A stretch of 22,072 nucleotides of DNA from DASUPK01 sp963736305 (GCA_963736305.1 CAVTOD010000003.1:1-22072), one strand, 5' to 3'. Shown: positions 6,177-15,448, counted from the first letter of the stretch. Numbers and translations: made by a program. The notes: generated by a model from the sequence alone, not told the origin.

Positions 6177-7778
6177 ATGGGCGTTCCGCCGGGCAGCGTC
6201 TGGCTGGACGCGCGCGCCACCCAGGGCGAGGGCAGCGCCGAGCGCGGGCTAGGCCGCCATGTGGTCGAGGTGATCAGGGCCATCCGCTCGATCGCGCCGG
6301 ACACCCTCGGCTCGATCAGGTTCGACTCCCGGCTGCCGGCGCCTCCGGCCCTCGCGGACCTGGGGGAGCTGGCGGGCTGGGGACTCGGCAGGCCGCGCCC
6401 CGGCGAGACGGTGCCATCGATCTACCACGTCCCCGCCCCGTTCGAGGAGGTGGGGATCGACCGGATCTGGCCCGAGTGGATCAGGAGCGGCGCCCATGCG
6501 GTGAGGACCGTGGTGACGCTCCACGACCTCGTCCAGCTCGCGATGCCCGGCGAGTACCTGCAGCACAGCCTCGCCCTGAAAACGATGTACACCGCGAGGC
6601 TGGGCCTGATCCAGAGCGCCGACCAGGTCCTCGCGATCTCCGACAGCACCGCCGCGGACGCGGTCGAGCACCTCGGTGTGGATCCCGGGCGGATCACCCG
6701 CATCGAGTCCGGGGTCTCCGACACCTTCTCCTCGCTCGTGACCTCGGCGGAGGAGGCGGCCGGGATCCTCGCGTCGTCCTACCCCGCGATCCGGGACGGC
6801 TTCCTCCTCTACGTGGGCGGCGGCGACCCGCGAAAGAACATGGAGGGCGCCATCGAGGGATTCGCCCGGCTGCCGCGACCGGTCCGCCTCGCGCACCAGC
6901 TGGTGATCGTCTCCAAGCTCGGCCCCCAGGTGGCCGGCGAGCTGCGCGTGAAGGGGCGCCGGCTGGGGATCGACGAGGGCGACCTGTTCTTCGCCGGCTT
7001 CGTCCCGGACCGCGAGCTCGCCGCGATGTACCGGCGCTGCGCCCTCTTCCTCTTCCCCTCCCTCTACGAGGGCTTCGGTCTGCCCATCCTGGAGGCGATG
7101 TCCTGCGGTGCGCCCGTAGCCGCCGCCGACAACAGCTCGATCTCCGAGGTCCTCGGGGACCTGAGAGCCACCTTCGACGCATCCGATCCGAACGCGATCG
7201 CCGCGAAGGTCGGGAAGGTGCTCGCCGACCCCGAGGAGCTGCAGCTGCTCCGCGAGCGATCGCGACGGCGAGCCGCCTACTTCACTTGGGAGAGCACGGC
7301 GGCGAAGGTGATCGAGGGCTACGAGGCGGCGCTCTCCCGGCCACGGGGCGGCGCGCGGCGGCGCGAGCGAAAGCGCATCGCGTTCGTCACCCCGTGGCCG
7401 CCCCAGCGCGCGGCAGCGGCCTCCCGCAGCAAAGAGCTGGTCTCGGCCCTCGCCGAGTCCGCCGATGTCGACGTCCTGGTAGCCGACGGCGACGAGGCCT
7501 TCGACCGCTCGCCCAAACCGGGCGTCGGGTACTGGGGAGCGGACCAGCTCGACTGGCTGTTCGAGCTGCGCGATCACGACGGCTACCTCTACGCGCTGGA
7601 CGGCTCGCCGGCGAGCGCGGCCGTGCTCGACGCGGTAGCGAGGCGGCCGGGGGTCGTCCTGCTCCACGACGAGGCTCTGCGGCGGATGCTGCCGGAGGAC
7701 GCGGGTGAAATCCTTCCGGTCCGGCCCGACGAGGAGGGCGCGCTCGCCGAGCGGGTGACCGAGCTGCTCGGGCTGTAG
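6177..7778 (+). CDS. GT4 glycosyltransferase with truncated second GT domain
   Basis: 533 aa from ATG 6177, with AAGGA 5 bases upstream. Residues 1-~385 are a complete GT4 enzyme: N-terminal PGSVWLDARATQ..RGLGRHVVEVI, VVTLHDLVQ, LLYVGGGDPRKNMEGAIEGF, and E-x7-E in YEGFGLPILEAM (Glu ~298 and ~306). It is paralogous along this length to the 397-aa GT4 at 9934-11127. Residues ~399-533 are extra: KRIAFVTPWPPQRAAAASRSKELVSAL looks like the start of a second GT4 Rossmann domain, and ARRPGVVLLHDEAL matches the LHD strand of such domains. The sequence then jumps to a short PVRPDEEGALAERVTELL end that resembles the C-terminal helix of a GT4. The second domain therefore appears internally deleted and cannot be catalytic. 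The gene ends 6 bases from the convergent ABC ATPase gene. Confidence 0.9.
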   Translation: MGVPPGSVWLDARATQGEGSAERGLGRHVVEVIRAIRSIAPDTLGSIRFDSRLPAPPALADLGELAGWGLGRPRPGETVPSIYHVPAPFEEVGIDRIWPEWIRSGAHAVRTVVTLHDLVQLAMPGEYLQHSLALKTMYTARLGLIQSADQVLAISDSTAADAVEHLGVDPGRITRIESGVSDTFSSLVTSAEEAAGILASSYPAIRDGFLLYVGGGDPRKNMEGAIEGFARLPRPVRLAHQLVIVSKLGPQVAGELRVKGRRLGIDEGDLFFAGFVPDRELAAMYRRCALFLFPSLYEGFGLPILEAMSCGAPVAAADNSSISEVLGDLRATFDASDPNAIAAKVGKVLADPEELQLLRERSRRRAAYFTWESTAAKVIEGYEAALSRPRGGARRRERKRIAFVTPWPPQRAAAASRSKELVSALAESADVDVLVADGDEAFDRSPKPGVGYWGADQLDWLFELRDHDGYLYALDGSPASAAVLDAVARRPGVVLLHDEALRRMLPEDAGEILPVRPDEEGALAERVTELLGL

Positions 7779-7784
7779 GTCGGG

Positions 7785-9082
<1,298 letters not shown>

Positions 9083-9086
<4 letters not shown>

Positions 9087-9937
9087 ATGTTGTCCGCGAA
9101 GGTCTGCTCGGTCCGGCGGAAGTAGCGCAGCGCGACGACCAGGATCACGAGGGCGCTGGAGACCGAGATCGCTATCTGGCCGGTACCCGGGTACTCGGTG
9201 CCGATCAGCGCCCAGCGCACCCCCTCGATCACCGAGAAGAACGGATTGAGAGAGAGGATGTAGAGCCAGCGGTCGGTGACGTGGAGGGCGTGGGTGGAGT
9301 AGATGATCGGCGTGGCGAAGAACATGAGCTGGATGAAGACCGGCACGATCTGGTTGACGTCGCGGTACTTGACGTTGATCGCCGCAAAGAGCGTCCCAAT
9401 CGCGAAGGCGGAAACGACGCCGAGCGCGAGGAACAGGACCACGAGCGGCGCCGTCGCCTTGATCGCGACGCCGTAGGCGATGATCACGGCGAGGACCACC
9501 GGCAGGGAGACCGCCAGGTCGACGATCAGGCTCGCCGCCTTCGCGATCGGCAGGGCGAGCCGCGGGAAGTAGACCTTCGAGATCAGGTTGGCGTCCTGAA
9601 CCATGCTGCTCGCGCAGTTGGTGATCGTCCCGGAGATGAACTGCCACGGGACGATGGCGACCAGGGCGAAGACCGCGTAGGGAAACCCCTCGGTCGGCAG
9701 CGGGACCAGCTTCCCGAAGACGACCGCGAGCACGCCGGCGAAGGCAAGCGGCTGCAACACGGCCCAGCTGATCCCGAAGAAGCTCTGCTTGTAGCGGACC
9801 TGGAGCTCGCGCTTCGTCAGGAAGTAGATGAGCTCGCGGTGTGCCCAGAGCTCGCCCAGGTCGATCGCGCTCCACCGGCGCGGCGGGGCGATGACGGTCT
9901 CGGGGGATGCCGCGATCCGACTCTCCATGGTGCTCAC
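9083..9937 (-). CDS. wzm: polysaccharide ABC exporter permease (ABC2_membrane)
   Basis: Membrane subunit pairing with the adjacent ATPase to move lipid-linked polysaccharide across the cytoplasmic membrane. GTG 9937 overlaps the upstream GT4 stop by GTGA. ATG 9928, three codons in, is an alternative (281 aa). Residues ~20-50 hold the cytoplasmic coupling region ELWAHRELIYFLTKRELQVRYKQS followed by FGISWAVLQPLAF, characteristic of Wzm/TagG. About six membrane segments can be picked out: FAGVLAVVFG, YAVFALVAIVPWQFI, LIVDLAVSLPVVLAVIIAYG, VVLFLALGVVSAFAIGTLF, FIQLMFFATPIIYS and ISVSSALVILVVALRYF. The LNPFFSVIEGVRWALIG motif is also typical. The Arg-rich N-terminal extension available further upstream is frame shadow over the GT4 gene. 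Confidence 0.94.
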
Positions 9938-11127
9938 GCCGGCAAACGGTAGCTGGGGGCCCCCCCGAGGGCGCGGGCGTAGCCATCCAGCGCCTTCCCG
10001 GCCACGCGCGCCCAGGTGTGGATCGCGGCCTGCCGGCGCGAGCGCTCCCGCAGGCGCTCGAGGCCCCCCGGCGCGGTCAGGACCTCTCCGATGCAGCGCG
10101 CCATGTCCTCCGGGTCGGAGGGGTCGAAGGTCGCCTCGGAGTCGCCGAGCAGCTCCGGCATCGCGGAGACTCCGCTGACCGTCACGGGCGCCCCGCACGA
10201 CATCGCCTCGAGGATAGGGAGCCCCGCCCCCTCATAGAGAGAGGGGAAGACGAAGAGCTCGCACGCGCGGTACAGCGCCGCGAGCTGGCGGCTCGTCACG
10301 TAGCCGGCGAGCAGCAGTTGCCCCGGCTCGATGTCGAGGCGGCGCGCGAGGGCCTTGAGGTCCTGGCGGCGCAGGAACGGGACCTCGCACGCGATCACCA
10401 GCTGATGAGCGCGGCGGAGCTCCGGCGAGAGGCGGGCGTAGCCGCGGATCGTTCCCTCGAGGTTCTTGCGGTAGTCGGTCCCGCCGACGTAGAGGAGGAA
10501 GCCGGGGCGCACTTTCGGCAGCTCCGCGTGGAGCAGCGATTCCGCGGCCTGCCCCGTCGGGATCAGCGAGGCGAAGTGGTCCGAGACGCCTGAGTCGATG
10601 ACGGCGAGGCGCTCCTCCGGGATCCCGAGGTACCGGGTCGCGTCGCCCGCGGTCTGGTGCGAGATCGTCAGCACCTGATCGGCGCACCGCATCAGCCCGA
10701 GGCGGGCGGTCCAGGCGATCGCCTGATACCCCCACTCCGCCAGGTACTGCTCGCGCATCACCACCGGGACGAGGTCGTGGAGCGTGACCACCAGCCGGCA
10801 GTCGGCCTGCCTCACCCAGGCGGGCCAGATCTCCTCGTAGGAGAGGTCCGCCTCGAAGGGAGAGAGCAGGTGGAAGACGCCCGGCAGCGGCCGGTCGGCC
10901 GGGGGTGAGTCGCCGTGCTCGGTGAGCAGCCCGCTATCCGCAAACCGCTCAAACGCCGGTGGCACCGGCTGCTGTGGGTCCAGGCCGATGGCCCCGATCG
11001 CCTCCGGCGCCGCATCGACCAGCGCGGGGATCAGCTCGGAGACGTGCCGCGGGATGCCGCGCCCGCTGTGGGCCAGGCTCTGGGCTCCTCGGCCGTCGAG
11101 CCAGACGGAGCCGGGCTCGAGCTCCAT
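9934..11127 (-). CDS. GT4 glycosyltransferase (single-domain partner of the 6177 gene)
   Basis: GT4 enzyme, 397 aa, starting at ATG 11127 directly after the TAG of the coiled-coil gene (TAGATG), so translation is probably coupled. N-terminus PGSVWLDGRGAQ..SGRGIPRHVSEL matches the GT4 at 6177-7778 closely, and similarity runs along the whole catalytic region: VVTLHDLVPVV, LLYVGGTDYRKNLEGTIRGYARL, and E-x7-E in YEGAGLPILEAM (Glu ~299 and ~307). It lacks the extra C-terminal part of its paralogue and has the normal length for the family. The donor is unknown. It sits between its small coiled-coil partner and the Wzm permease and overlaps the permease gene by four bases. Confidence 0.92.
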   Translation of the reverse strand: MELEPGSVWLDGRGAQSLAHSGRGIPRHVSELIPALVDAAPEAIGAIGLDPQQPVPPAFERFADSGLLTEHGDSPPADRPLPGVFHLLSPFEADLSYEEIWPAWVRQADCRLVVTLHDLVPVVMREQYLAEWGYQAIAWTARLGLMRCADQVLTISHQTAGDATRYLGIPEERLAVIDSGVSDHFASLIPTGQAAESLLHAELPKVRPGFLLYVGGTDYRKNLEGTIRGYARLSPELRRAHQLVIACEVPFLRRQDLKALARRLDIEPGQLLLAGYVTSRQLAALYRACELFVFPSLYEGAGLPILEAMSCGAPVTVSGVSAMPELLGDSEATFDPSDPEDMARCIGEVLTAPGGLERLRERSRRQAAIHTWARVAGKALDGYARALGGAPSYRLPA

Positions 11128-11400
11128 CTAGCGGGGAGGCTGCTCGGAGGCGACGGCGTCGCGGAGGCTCGCGACCTCCGCCTCGATCCTCGAGAGCCTC
11201 CGGTTGAGGGCCTGAAGCTCGAGACCCAGGTACGCCGAGGACTCGACCGACGCCGAGCCGAGCCGCTCCGCCTGGCGGCCCAGGTCGCTGAGCTGGTCGT
11301 GGAAGAACACCTGGAAGATCCGGCCGAGGGCTCGCCGGACGGCAGCGGAGACCCGTATGGGGACGGAAGGTGGCGGATTTGCAGGGGATCCGGAGTCCAT
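11128..11400 (-). CDS. small coiled-coil protein, unrecognised family (copy B)
   Basis: 90 aa from ATG 11400. After a Pro/Ser-rich start (MDSGSPANPPPSVP) residues ~16-36 form a basic amphipathic helix with aromatic positions (VRRALGRIFQVFFHDQL). Residues ~40-84 form a coiled coil (RRLSRIEAEVASLRDAV). The block E-R-LGSA-SVES-SAY-LGLEL (~45-62) aligns with 48-65 of the 98-aa protein at 5878-6174. Its stop TAG touches the ATG of a GT4 paralogous to the one following the other copy, so gene order is conserved between the two cassettes. No catalytic motif is visible. A structural or targeting subunit for the GT4 is the simplest guess. It follows the next upstream GT4 by 23 bases. Confidence 0.8.
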   Translation of the reverse strand: MDSGSPANPPPSVPIRVSAAVRRALGRIFQVFFHDQLSDLGRQAERLGSASVESSAYLGLELQALNRRLSRIEAEVASLRDAVASEQPPR

Positions 11401-11423
11401 CTACGACTGCCCCGAGGTTCGGC

Positions 11424-12656
11424 TCAGGCAAGGGGCGGAGCTTCGAGCAGGATACGGTCTTCCTCCGAGAGCGCCCGGCCCGCGAGGTACCGGTAGTGCG
11501 CTCGCAGCAGGCGGACGGCGGCGGCGAAGCTGAACTGGGCGCCCCTCCTGCGACCGCGTTCCGAGAGCTCGGCGCGCAGGTCGGGGTCCGTCCACAGCCG
11601 CCTGACGGCGTCCGCGATCTCCCCGGTGTCGTCGGGATCGAAGAGGAGCCCGGCGTCCGCGACGAGGTCGGGCAGGCTGGTCGCCGTCGAGCTCGCGACC
11701 GGGAGACCCTCCGAGAACGCCTCGCACACAGGCAGCCCCCAGCCCTCGAAGCGACTCGGGAAGACGAGCCCTGTGGCCAGCCGGTAGAGGCCGCGAAGTT
11801 CGAGCGGGCTGACGAAGCCCGGGAAGATGGTGGATGCGCCGAGCCCGAGCTCCGCTGCTCGGTCGCGAACGCGGCGCGAGCGGCTCGCGTCGCTGCCCGG
11901 GCAGACCACGGGAACGGTCAGCCCGTCGCGGCGTCGCAGCAACTCGAGTGCCTCGAGCAGCCGCTCGTGGTTCTTGTGCGGCCAGGTCTGTGCCGGGTAG
12001 AGCAGGAACTCGGGCGGCAGCGAGAGCCGCTCGCGCAGGGCGTCGAGGTCGGCCGCCGTCGGGTCGGGGTACTCCCAGAGCACCGACCCGCCGGGGACCA
12101 CAGCGACCTTTTCGGGCGGCAGACCGTAGCGCTCGATCACATCGGCTCGTCCCCAGGAGGTCATCAGGACGACCGTAGATGCGGCGGCGCAGTGCGCGCG
12201 GTAGATCGTCTCCCGGCGGCGGCGCTCCCAGTCGCTGAACAGCTCCGGCAGGTACAGGTGCTGGAGGTCGTGAGGCTGGTAGATGCTCGGCACCTCGGTG
12301 AGAAAGGCATCCTGGAAAGGGAAGTGGACGACGTCGATCGCGTTCCGCTCGATCGTGCCGTCGCTGCGGCGGAGGGAGAACCGGGTGCCGATCGCCGGCA
12401 GCCTCTCGAGCAGCGCTCGCGTCACCGCCCGGGCGCGGCGGTTCGGCCGGCTGCGCCTGGTGTGGAGGATGCGGCAGGGGCCGCCGAGGTAGGGGCGGAT
12501 CCACTCGTCCTCGCCGGCGTGGGTCAGGAAGAGGTACTCCTCGTCTCCGTCCTCGAGTCCCGAGAGCCCGGCCGCGATCCCGATCACGACCTGCTCCACC
12601 CCGCCGAACTGCCCGCTGCCGAGCCGGGCGTCGATGCAGACGCGCAGGGGCGTCAC
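11424..12656 (-). CDS. GT4 glycosyltransferase (intact paralogue of the first gene)
   Basis: GT4 enzyme, 410 aa. The start is GTG 12656, overlapping the upstream TGA as GTGA. N-terminus VTPLRVCIDARLGSGQFGGVEQVVIGIAAGL holds the first beta strand and glycine-rich acceptor loop. Further motifs are IYQPHDLQHLYLPELF, YPAQTWPHKNHERLLEAL (~220-237), FPGFVSPLELRGLYRLA, and E-x7-E in RFEGWGLPVCEAF (Glu 304 and 312). It is homologous along its length to the frameshifted GT4 at 201-1456, which makes it the reference for locating that lesion. This PHDLQHLYLPELF subtype is usually called a GT1/GT4 mannosyl- or rhamnosyltransferase-like enzyme, but the sugar cannot be assigned here. Confidence 0.93.
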   Translation of the reverse strand: MTPLRVCIDARLGSGQFGGVEQVVIGIAAGLSGLEDGDEEYLFLTHAGEDEWIRPYLGGPCRILHTRRSRPNRRARAVTRALLERLPAIGTRFSLRRSDGTIERNAIDVVHFPFQDAFLTEVPSIYQPHDLQHLYLPELFSDWERRRRETIYRAHCAAASTVVLMTSWGRADVIERYGLPPEKVAVVPGGSVLWEYPDPTAADLDALRERLSLPPEFLLYPAQTWPHKNHERLLEALELLRRRDGLTVPVVCPGSDASRSRRVRDRAAELGLGASTIFPGFVSPLELRGLYRLATGLVFPSRFEGWGLPVCEAFSEGLPVASSTATSLPDLVADAGLLFDPDDTGEIADAVRRLWTDPDLRAELSERGRRRGAQFSFAAAVRLLRAHYRYLAGRALSEEDRILLEAPPLA

Positions 12657-13618
12657 CGCAGCGACGAGAGCCAGCGGCCGGCTCGCTCGCGGAACCGGGG
12701 TGTCTCGGGCTCAGGCGACGGCTCGGGGTCGGAGAAGAACCGGCGGGCGGTCTCGGCGTCGCACTCGGCGTCGCGCTCGATCACGCTCGGGTGCTGCAGC
12801 GGAAGCTCGACGTCCACGGTGGGAAGCTCGGAGAGCCCCTCGCCGTCCGAGCTGGTGTGCCTCGAGTCCTCGCCGAAGCCGACGTTGGTGACGAGGTTGA
12901 CGTTCGGGTTGATCGCGAGCCCCCCGTTGGCGATGCAGGCGAAGACCCACTGGTAGTCCCAGGTGTCGATCTCCCCGGAGGCGGACTCGTCCCAGACGCG
13001 GTACCAGAAGCGCCGCTCGTCGGCGTCGGCGAAGCGGGAGAGGACCTCGCTTCTGTCGGGGTCCGAGGACATGACCCACTCGGGCAGGTCGGGGTCGTAG
13101 CGCCGCCACGCCCGCCGCCACGAGGCCCAGCCCCAGATGTGGGGATAGCGCGAGAAGAAGTAGCTCGCGTCGCCCCGCCGGCCGAACCCCAGGTTGTCGC
13201 CGCTGATGTGCATCACCCGCTCGTCGTCGCGGTAGCGGTCGAGGAGCTCCTCGCAGAAGGGGAAGAACGAGGGATGCGGCAGGCAGTCGTCCTCGAGCAG
13301 GATCGCCTCCTCGACCTCATCGAACACCCAACTGATGCCGCTCGACACCCGGCGCTTGCAGCCCAGATTCGCGTCCGTATAGTCGCGAGTCACCTCGCAG
13401 GGCCAGTCGACCACCTCCGTCGCGGCACGCGCGCGGGCGCAGCGCTCGTCCTCGCCCTCGACATTGGCCCGTGGACCGTCCGCGACGACGAGTAGCCGCT
13501 CGGGGCGCGCCTGGCGGACCTGCTCGAAGACCCGAGTCGTCGTCTCCGGGCGGTTGAAGATCAGCAGCGCGACGGGGGTTCGCAGCCCAGATCCAGCCGT
13601 TGGGGCGCCTTCGCTCAT
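12653..13618 (-). CDS. HlpA-like (GNT-I-related) glycosyltransferase
   Basis: 321 aa from ATG 13618 (MSEGAPTAGSG). Seen: TPVALLIFNRPETTTRVFEQVRQARPERLLVVADGPR at the start, DANLGCKRRVSSGISWVFDEVEEAILLEDDCLPHPSFF with the metal-binding LEDD at ~108-111, then FSRYPHIWGWASWRRAWRRYD and DTWDYQWVFACIANGGLAINPNVNLVTNVGFG. These motifs define a bacterial GT-A family annotated as glycosyltransferase or 'hemolytic protein HlpA-like', distantly related to eukaryotic GNT-I. It probably transfers a sugar to the surface glycan, and the haemolysin label should not be taken literally. It is first in the minus-strand six-gene operon that ends with the ABC ATPase. A TAGACT -10 box lies 8 bases before its ATG. 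The ORF extends far upstream in frame, but that part is antisense to the FkbM and Fcl genes. Confidence 0.9.
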   Translation of the reverse strand: MSEGAPTAGSGLRTPVALLIFNRPETTTRVFEQVRQARPERLLVVADGPRANVEGEDERCARARAATEVVDWPCEVTRDYTDANLGCKRRVSSGISWVFDEVEEAILLEDDCLPHPSFFPFCEELLDRYRDDERVMHISGDNLGFGRRGDASYFFSRYPHIWGWASWRRAWRRYDPDLPEWVMSSDPDRSEVLSRFADADERRFWYRVWDESASGEIDTWDYQWVFACIANGGLAINPNVNLVTNVGFGEDSRHTSSDGEGLSELPTVDVELPLQHPSVIERDAECDAETARRFFSDPEPSPEPETPRFRERAGRWLSSLR

Positions 13619-13626
13619 GGCGGCGC

Positions 13627-13632
13627 AGTCTA
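13627..13632 (-). promoter_or_regulatory. putative -10 box TAGACT for the six-gene minus operon
   Basis: On the minus strand TAGACT ends 8 bases before ATG 13618, giving a predicted leader of about 2 bases. It is the only promoter-like signal visible for the whole operon down to 7785. The start codons of the two divergent operons are only 39 bases apart. Confidence 0.42.
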
Positions 13633-13639
13633 GGCCGCT

Positions 13640-13650
13640 CTCGCTAGCCT
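13640..13650 (+). promoter_or_regulatory. putative -10 element (CTCGCTAGCCT, -10 box TAGCCT 13645-13650)
   Basis: TAGCCT fits TANNNT and ends 7 bases before GTG 13658, predicting a leaderless message. The 11-base string is repeated exactly at 14400-14410 in front of the next gene. Confidence 0.45.
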
Positions 13651-13657
13651 CCCTCGT

Positions 13658-14407
13658 GTGTGTGGGGAGAGAGCGTCCCCGGCCGCGGGCGGCGGCCCTC
13701 TGAGCGCCGTCGGGCGTTGGGTCCGCCGGGCCTGGCGAGCGCTCGTCGAGCCGGAGGAGGTCTTCGCGGTTGAGTCCTACTCCCAGGAGGGCGAGGACAT
13801 GATCCTTCGCCTCCTGCTCGAGGACCAGGAGAGCGGCTTCTTCGTCGACGTCGGCGCCCACCACCCCGAGCGCTACTCCAACACCGCCTACTTCCACGCC
13901 AAGGGCTGGCGGGGAATGAATATCGACCCCGACCCCAAGTCGATCAAGATGTTCGAGGCGGAGCGTCCCGGCGACACCAACCTCGAGGTGGGCATCGGCG
14001 AGGAGGAGGGAGAGTTCGAGTTCACTCGCTACGGCGAACGCGCGTTGAGCACCTTCGCCACCGAGCGCGTCGAGCAGCTCCGCCGTGAGGCCCCCCACTA
14101 CGAGGTCTCGGAGGTGGTCCGGGCCAAGGTGGAGCGGCTGGAATCGATCCTCGGGGAGCACCTCGAGCCCGGCCAGACGATCGACTTCCTCAACGTCGAC
14201 GCCGAGGGCAGGGACATCGAGGTACTCCGGTCGAACGACTGGCGCAGGTTCCGGCCGAGGTTCGTCGCCGTCGAGATCGACGTCGGGGTCGAGGACCTCG
14301 CCGCGCACCCGACCTACCGCTTCATGGTGGAGCAGGGCTACCGCTGCGTCGCGAAGACGCCGCGTTCGTCCTTCTTCCAGGTCCTCGACCCGAGCGGTGC
14401 TCGCTAG
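13658..14407 (+). CDS. FkbM family methyltransferase
   Basis: 249 aa from GTG 13658 (CGERASPAAGGG), chosen because of the TAGCCT box just upstream. Residues ~15-35 (LSAVGRWVRRAWRALVEPEEVF) form a basic amphipathic helix that may bind the membrane. The catalytic domain has YSQEGEDMILRLLL, SAM motif FFVDVGAHHPERYSNT, GWRGMNIDPDPKSI, and the late motif IDFLNVDAEGRDIEVLRSNDW, the FkbM signature in its 'VGAHHP' subfamily. It is predicted to O-methylate a glycan hydroxyl. It is only distantly related to the tandem FkbM pair at 15381-17377 and has no conserved C-terminal tail. Its TAG (14405-14407) forms the first half of the -10 box of the following gene. Confidence 0.9.
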   Translation: MCGERASPAAGGGPLSAVGRWVRRAWRALVEPEEVFAVESYSQEGEDMILRLLLEDQESGFFVDVGAHHPERYSNTAYFHAKGWRGMNIDPDPKSIKMFEAERPGDTNLEVGIGEEEGEFEFTRYGERALSTFATERVEQLRREAPHYEVSEVVRAKVERLESILGEHLEPGQTIDFLNVDAEGRDIEVLRSNDWRRFRPRFVAVEIDVGVEDLAAHPTYRFMVEQGYRCVAKTPRSSFFQVLDPSGAR

Positions 14408-14410
14408 CCT
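14400..14410 (+). promoter_or_regulatory. putative -10 element (CTCGCTAGCCT, -10 box TAGCCT 14405-14410)
   Basis: Second exact copy of the 11-base element at 13640-13650. TAGCCT ends 6 bases before ATG 14417, the ideal spacing for a leaderless transcript. The TAG is also the stop codon of the preceding FkbM gene. Confidence 0.45.
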
Positions 14411-14416
14411 GGTCGG

Positions 14417-15376
14417 ATGACCGGGACGACGCCAGCAGCGGATTTCTGGGCCGGCAAGAAGGTCACCGTCACCGGCGGCGCCGGCTTTCTCGGCAAGGCG
14501 GTGATGCGCCAGCTCGACGAGCTCGGCGCCGACGCGCGCGTCATTCGCTCGGCCGACTACGACCTGAGGGACCGGGCCCCCTGCTTCGAGGCGCTCGAGG
14601 GCGCGCGGGTGGTGTTGCACCTGGCCGCCAACGTGGGCGGCATCGGCTACAACCGGCGCAATCCGGGACCGTTGGCCCACGACAACACGGCCATGGGCCT
14701 GAACGTCTTCGAGGCCTGCCGCGAGCTCAAGACCGAGAAGCTCGTCGCTGCCTGCTCGGTCTGCGCCTATCCCAAGTTCACGCCGGTCCCGTTCTCGGAG
14801 GACAACATCTGGGACGGCTATCCCGAGGAGTCGAACGCGCCCTACGGGCTCGCGAAGAAAATGCTGATCGTGCTCTCCGACGCCTACCGGCGCCAGTACG
14901 GGCTCAACTCCTGCGCCCCGGTGATGGCCAACCTCTACGGGCCCGACGACAACTTCGACCTCGAGGACTCCCACGTGATCGCGGCGATGATCCACAAGTA
15001 CGTCGCCGCCGTCGACCGAGGCGAGGATGTGGTCACGCTCTGGGGCACCGGGGCGCCGACGCGCGAGTTCCTCTACGTCGACGACGCCGCTCGCGCCCTG
15101 CTGCTCGCCGCCGAGAGCTACGACTCCTCCGAGCCGGTCAACATCGGCAACGGCACCGAGACCAGGATCCGCGACCTGGCCGAGACGATCAGCGACCTGG
15201 TCGGCTTCGAGGGCGAGACCGTCTGGGACAGCTCGCGGCCCGACGGTCAGCCCAAGCGCTACCTCGACGTGAGCCGCGCCCACGAGCGCTTCGGCTTCGA
15301 GGCCGAGATGCCCCTCCGCGACGGGCTCGCCCGGACGATCGAGAGCTTCCGGGCGCATTCGGCCGTCGCGAGCTGA
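14417..15376 (+). CDS. fcl: GDP-L-fucose synthase-like epimerase/reductase
   Basis: Extended SDR of 319 aa from ATG 14417. Fcl (WcaG) epimerises C3 and C5 of GDP-4-keto-6-deoxymannose and reduces C4 with NADPH to give GDP-L-fucose. Seen: NADP-binding GGAGFLG (20-26), HLAANVGGIGYNRRNPG (Fcl-typical), catalytic SVCAYPK (Ser114 and Cys116, equivalent to the SSCIYPK Ser and Cys of E. coli Fcl), APYGLAKK (Tyr143, Lys147), NLYGPDDNF, SHVIAAMI (His186, the second epimerase acid/base) and WGTGAPTREFLYVDD. All catalytic residues appear present. GDP-colitose or related synthases share this fold, so the exact product is not certain. With the Gmd at 17280-18356 it would complete a two-step GDP-6-deoxyhexose route. 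Confidence 0.88.
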   Translation: MTGTTPAADFWAGKKVTVTGGAGFLGKAVMRQLDELGADARVIRSADYDLRDRAPCFEALEGARVVLHLAANVGGIGYNRRNPGPLAHDNTAMGLNVFEACRELKTEKLVAACSVCAYPKFTPVPFSEDNIWDGYPEESNAPYGLAKKMLIVLSDAYRRQYGLNSCAPVMANLYGPDDNFDLEDSHVIAAMIHKYVAAVDRGEDVVTLWGTGAPTREFLYVDDAARALLLAAESYDSSEPVNIGNGTETRIRDLAETISDLVGFEGETVWDSSRPDGQPKRYLDVSRAHERFGFEAEMPLRDGLARTIESFRAHSAVAS

Positions 15377-15448
15377 GCCGATGACAGCCGCAGTAGAGCG
15401 TCTTGCTCCGAGCGAACAGAAGCTCGATCCTGATCGCGTCGTCGACGT
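15368..15448 (+). repeat. direct repeat, copy 1 (junction of tandem FkbM duplication)
   Basis: 15368-15385 (18 bases covering the Fcl stop and the ATG) and 15393-15448 (56 bases) are identical to 16318-16335 and 16343-16398, a constant offset of 950 bases. The duplicated unit therefore began inside the last codons of the Fcl-like gene. Confidence 0.85.

Noticed and set aside
9950..9975. G/C-run palindrome-like stretch near the end of the GT4 at 9934-11127
   Set aside because: It codes for Gly-Gly-Ala-Pro near the GT4 C-terminus and looks like base-composition bias rather than a regulatory site.
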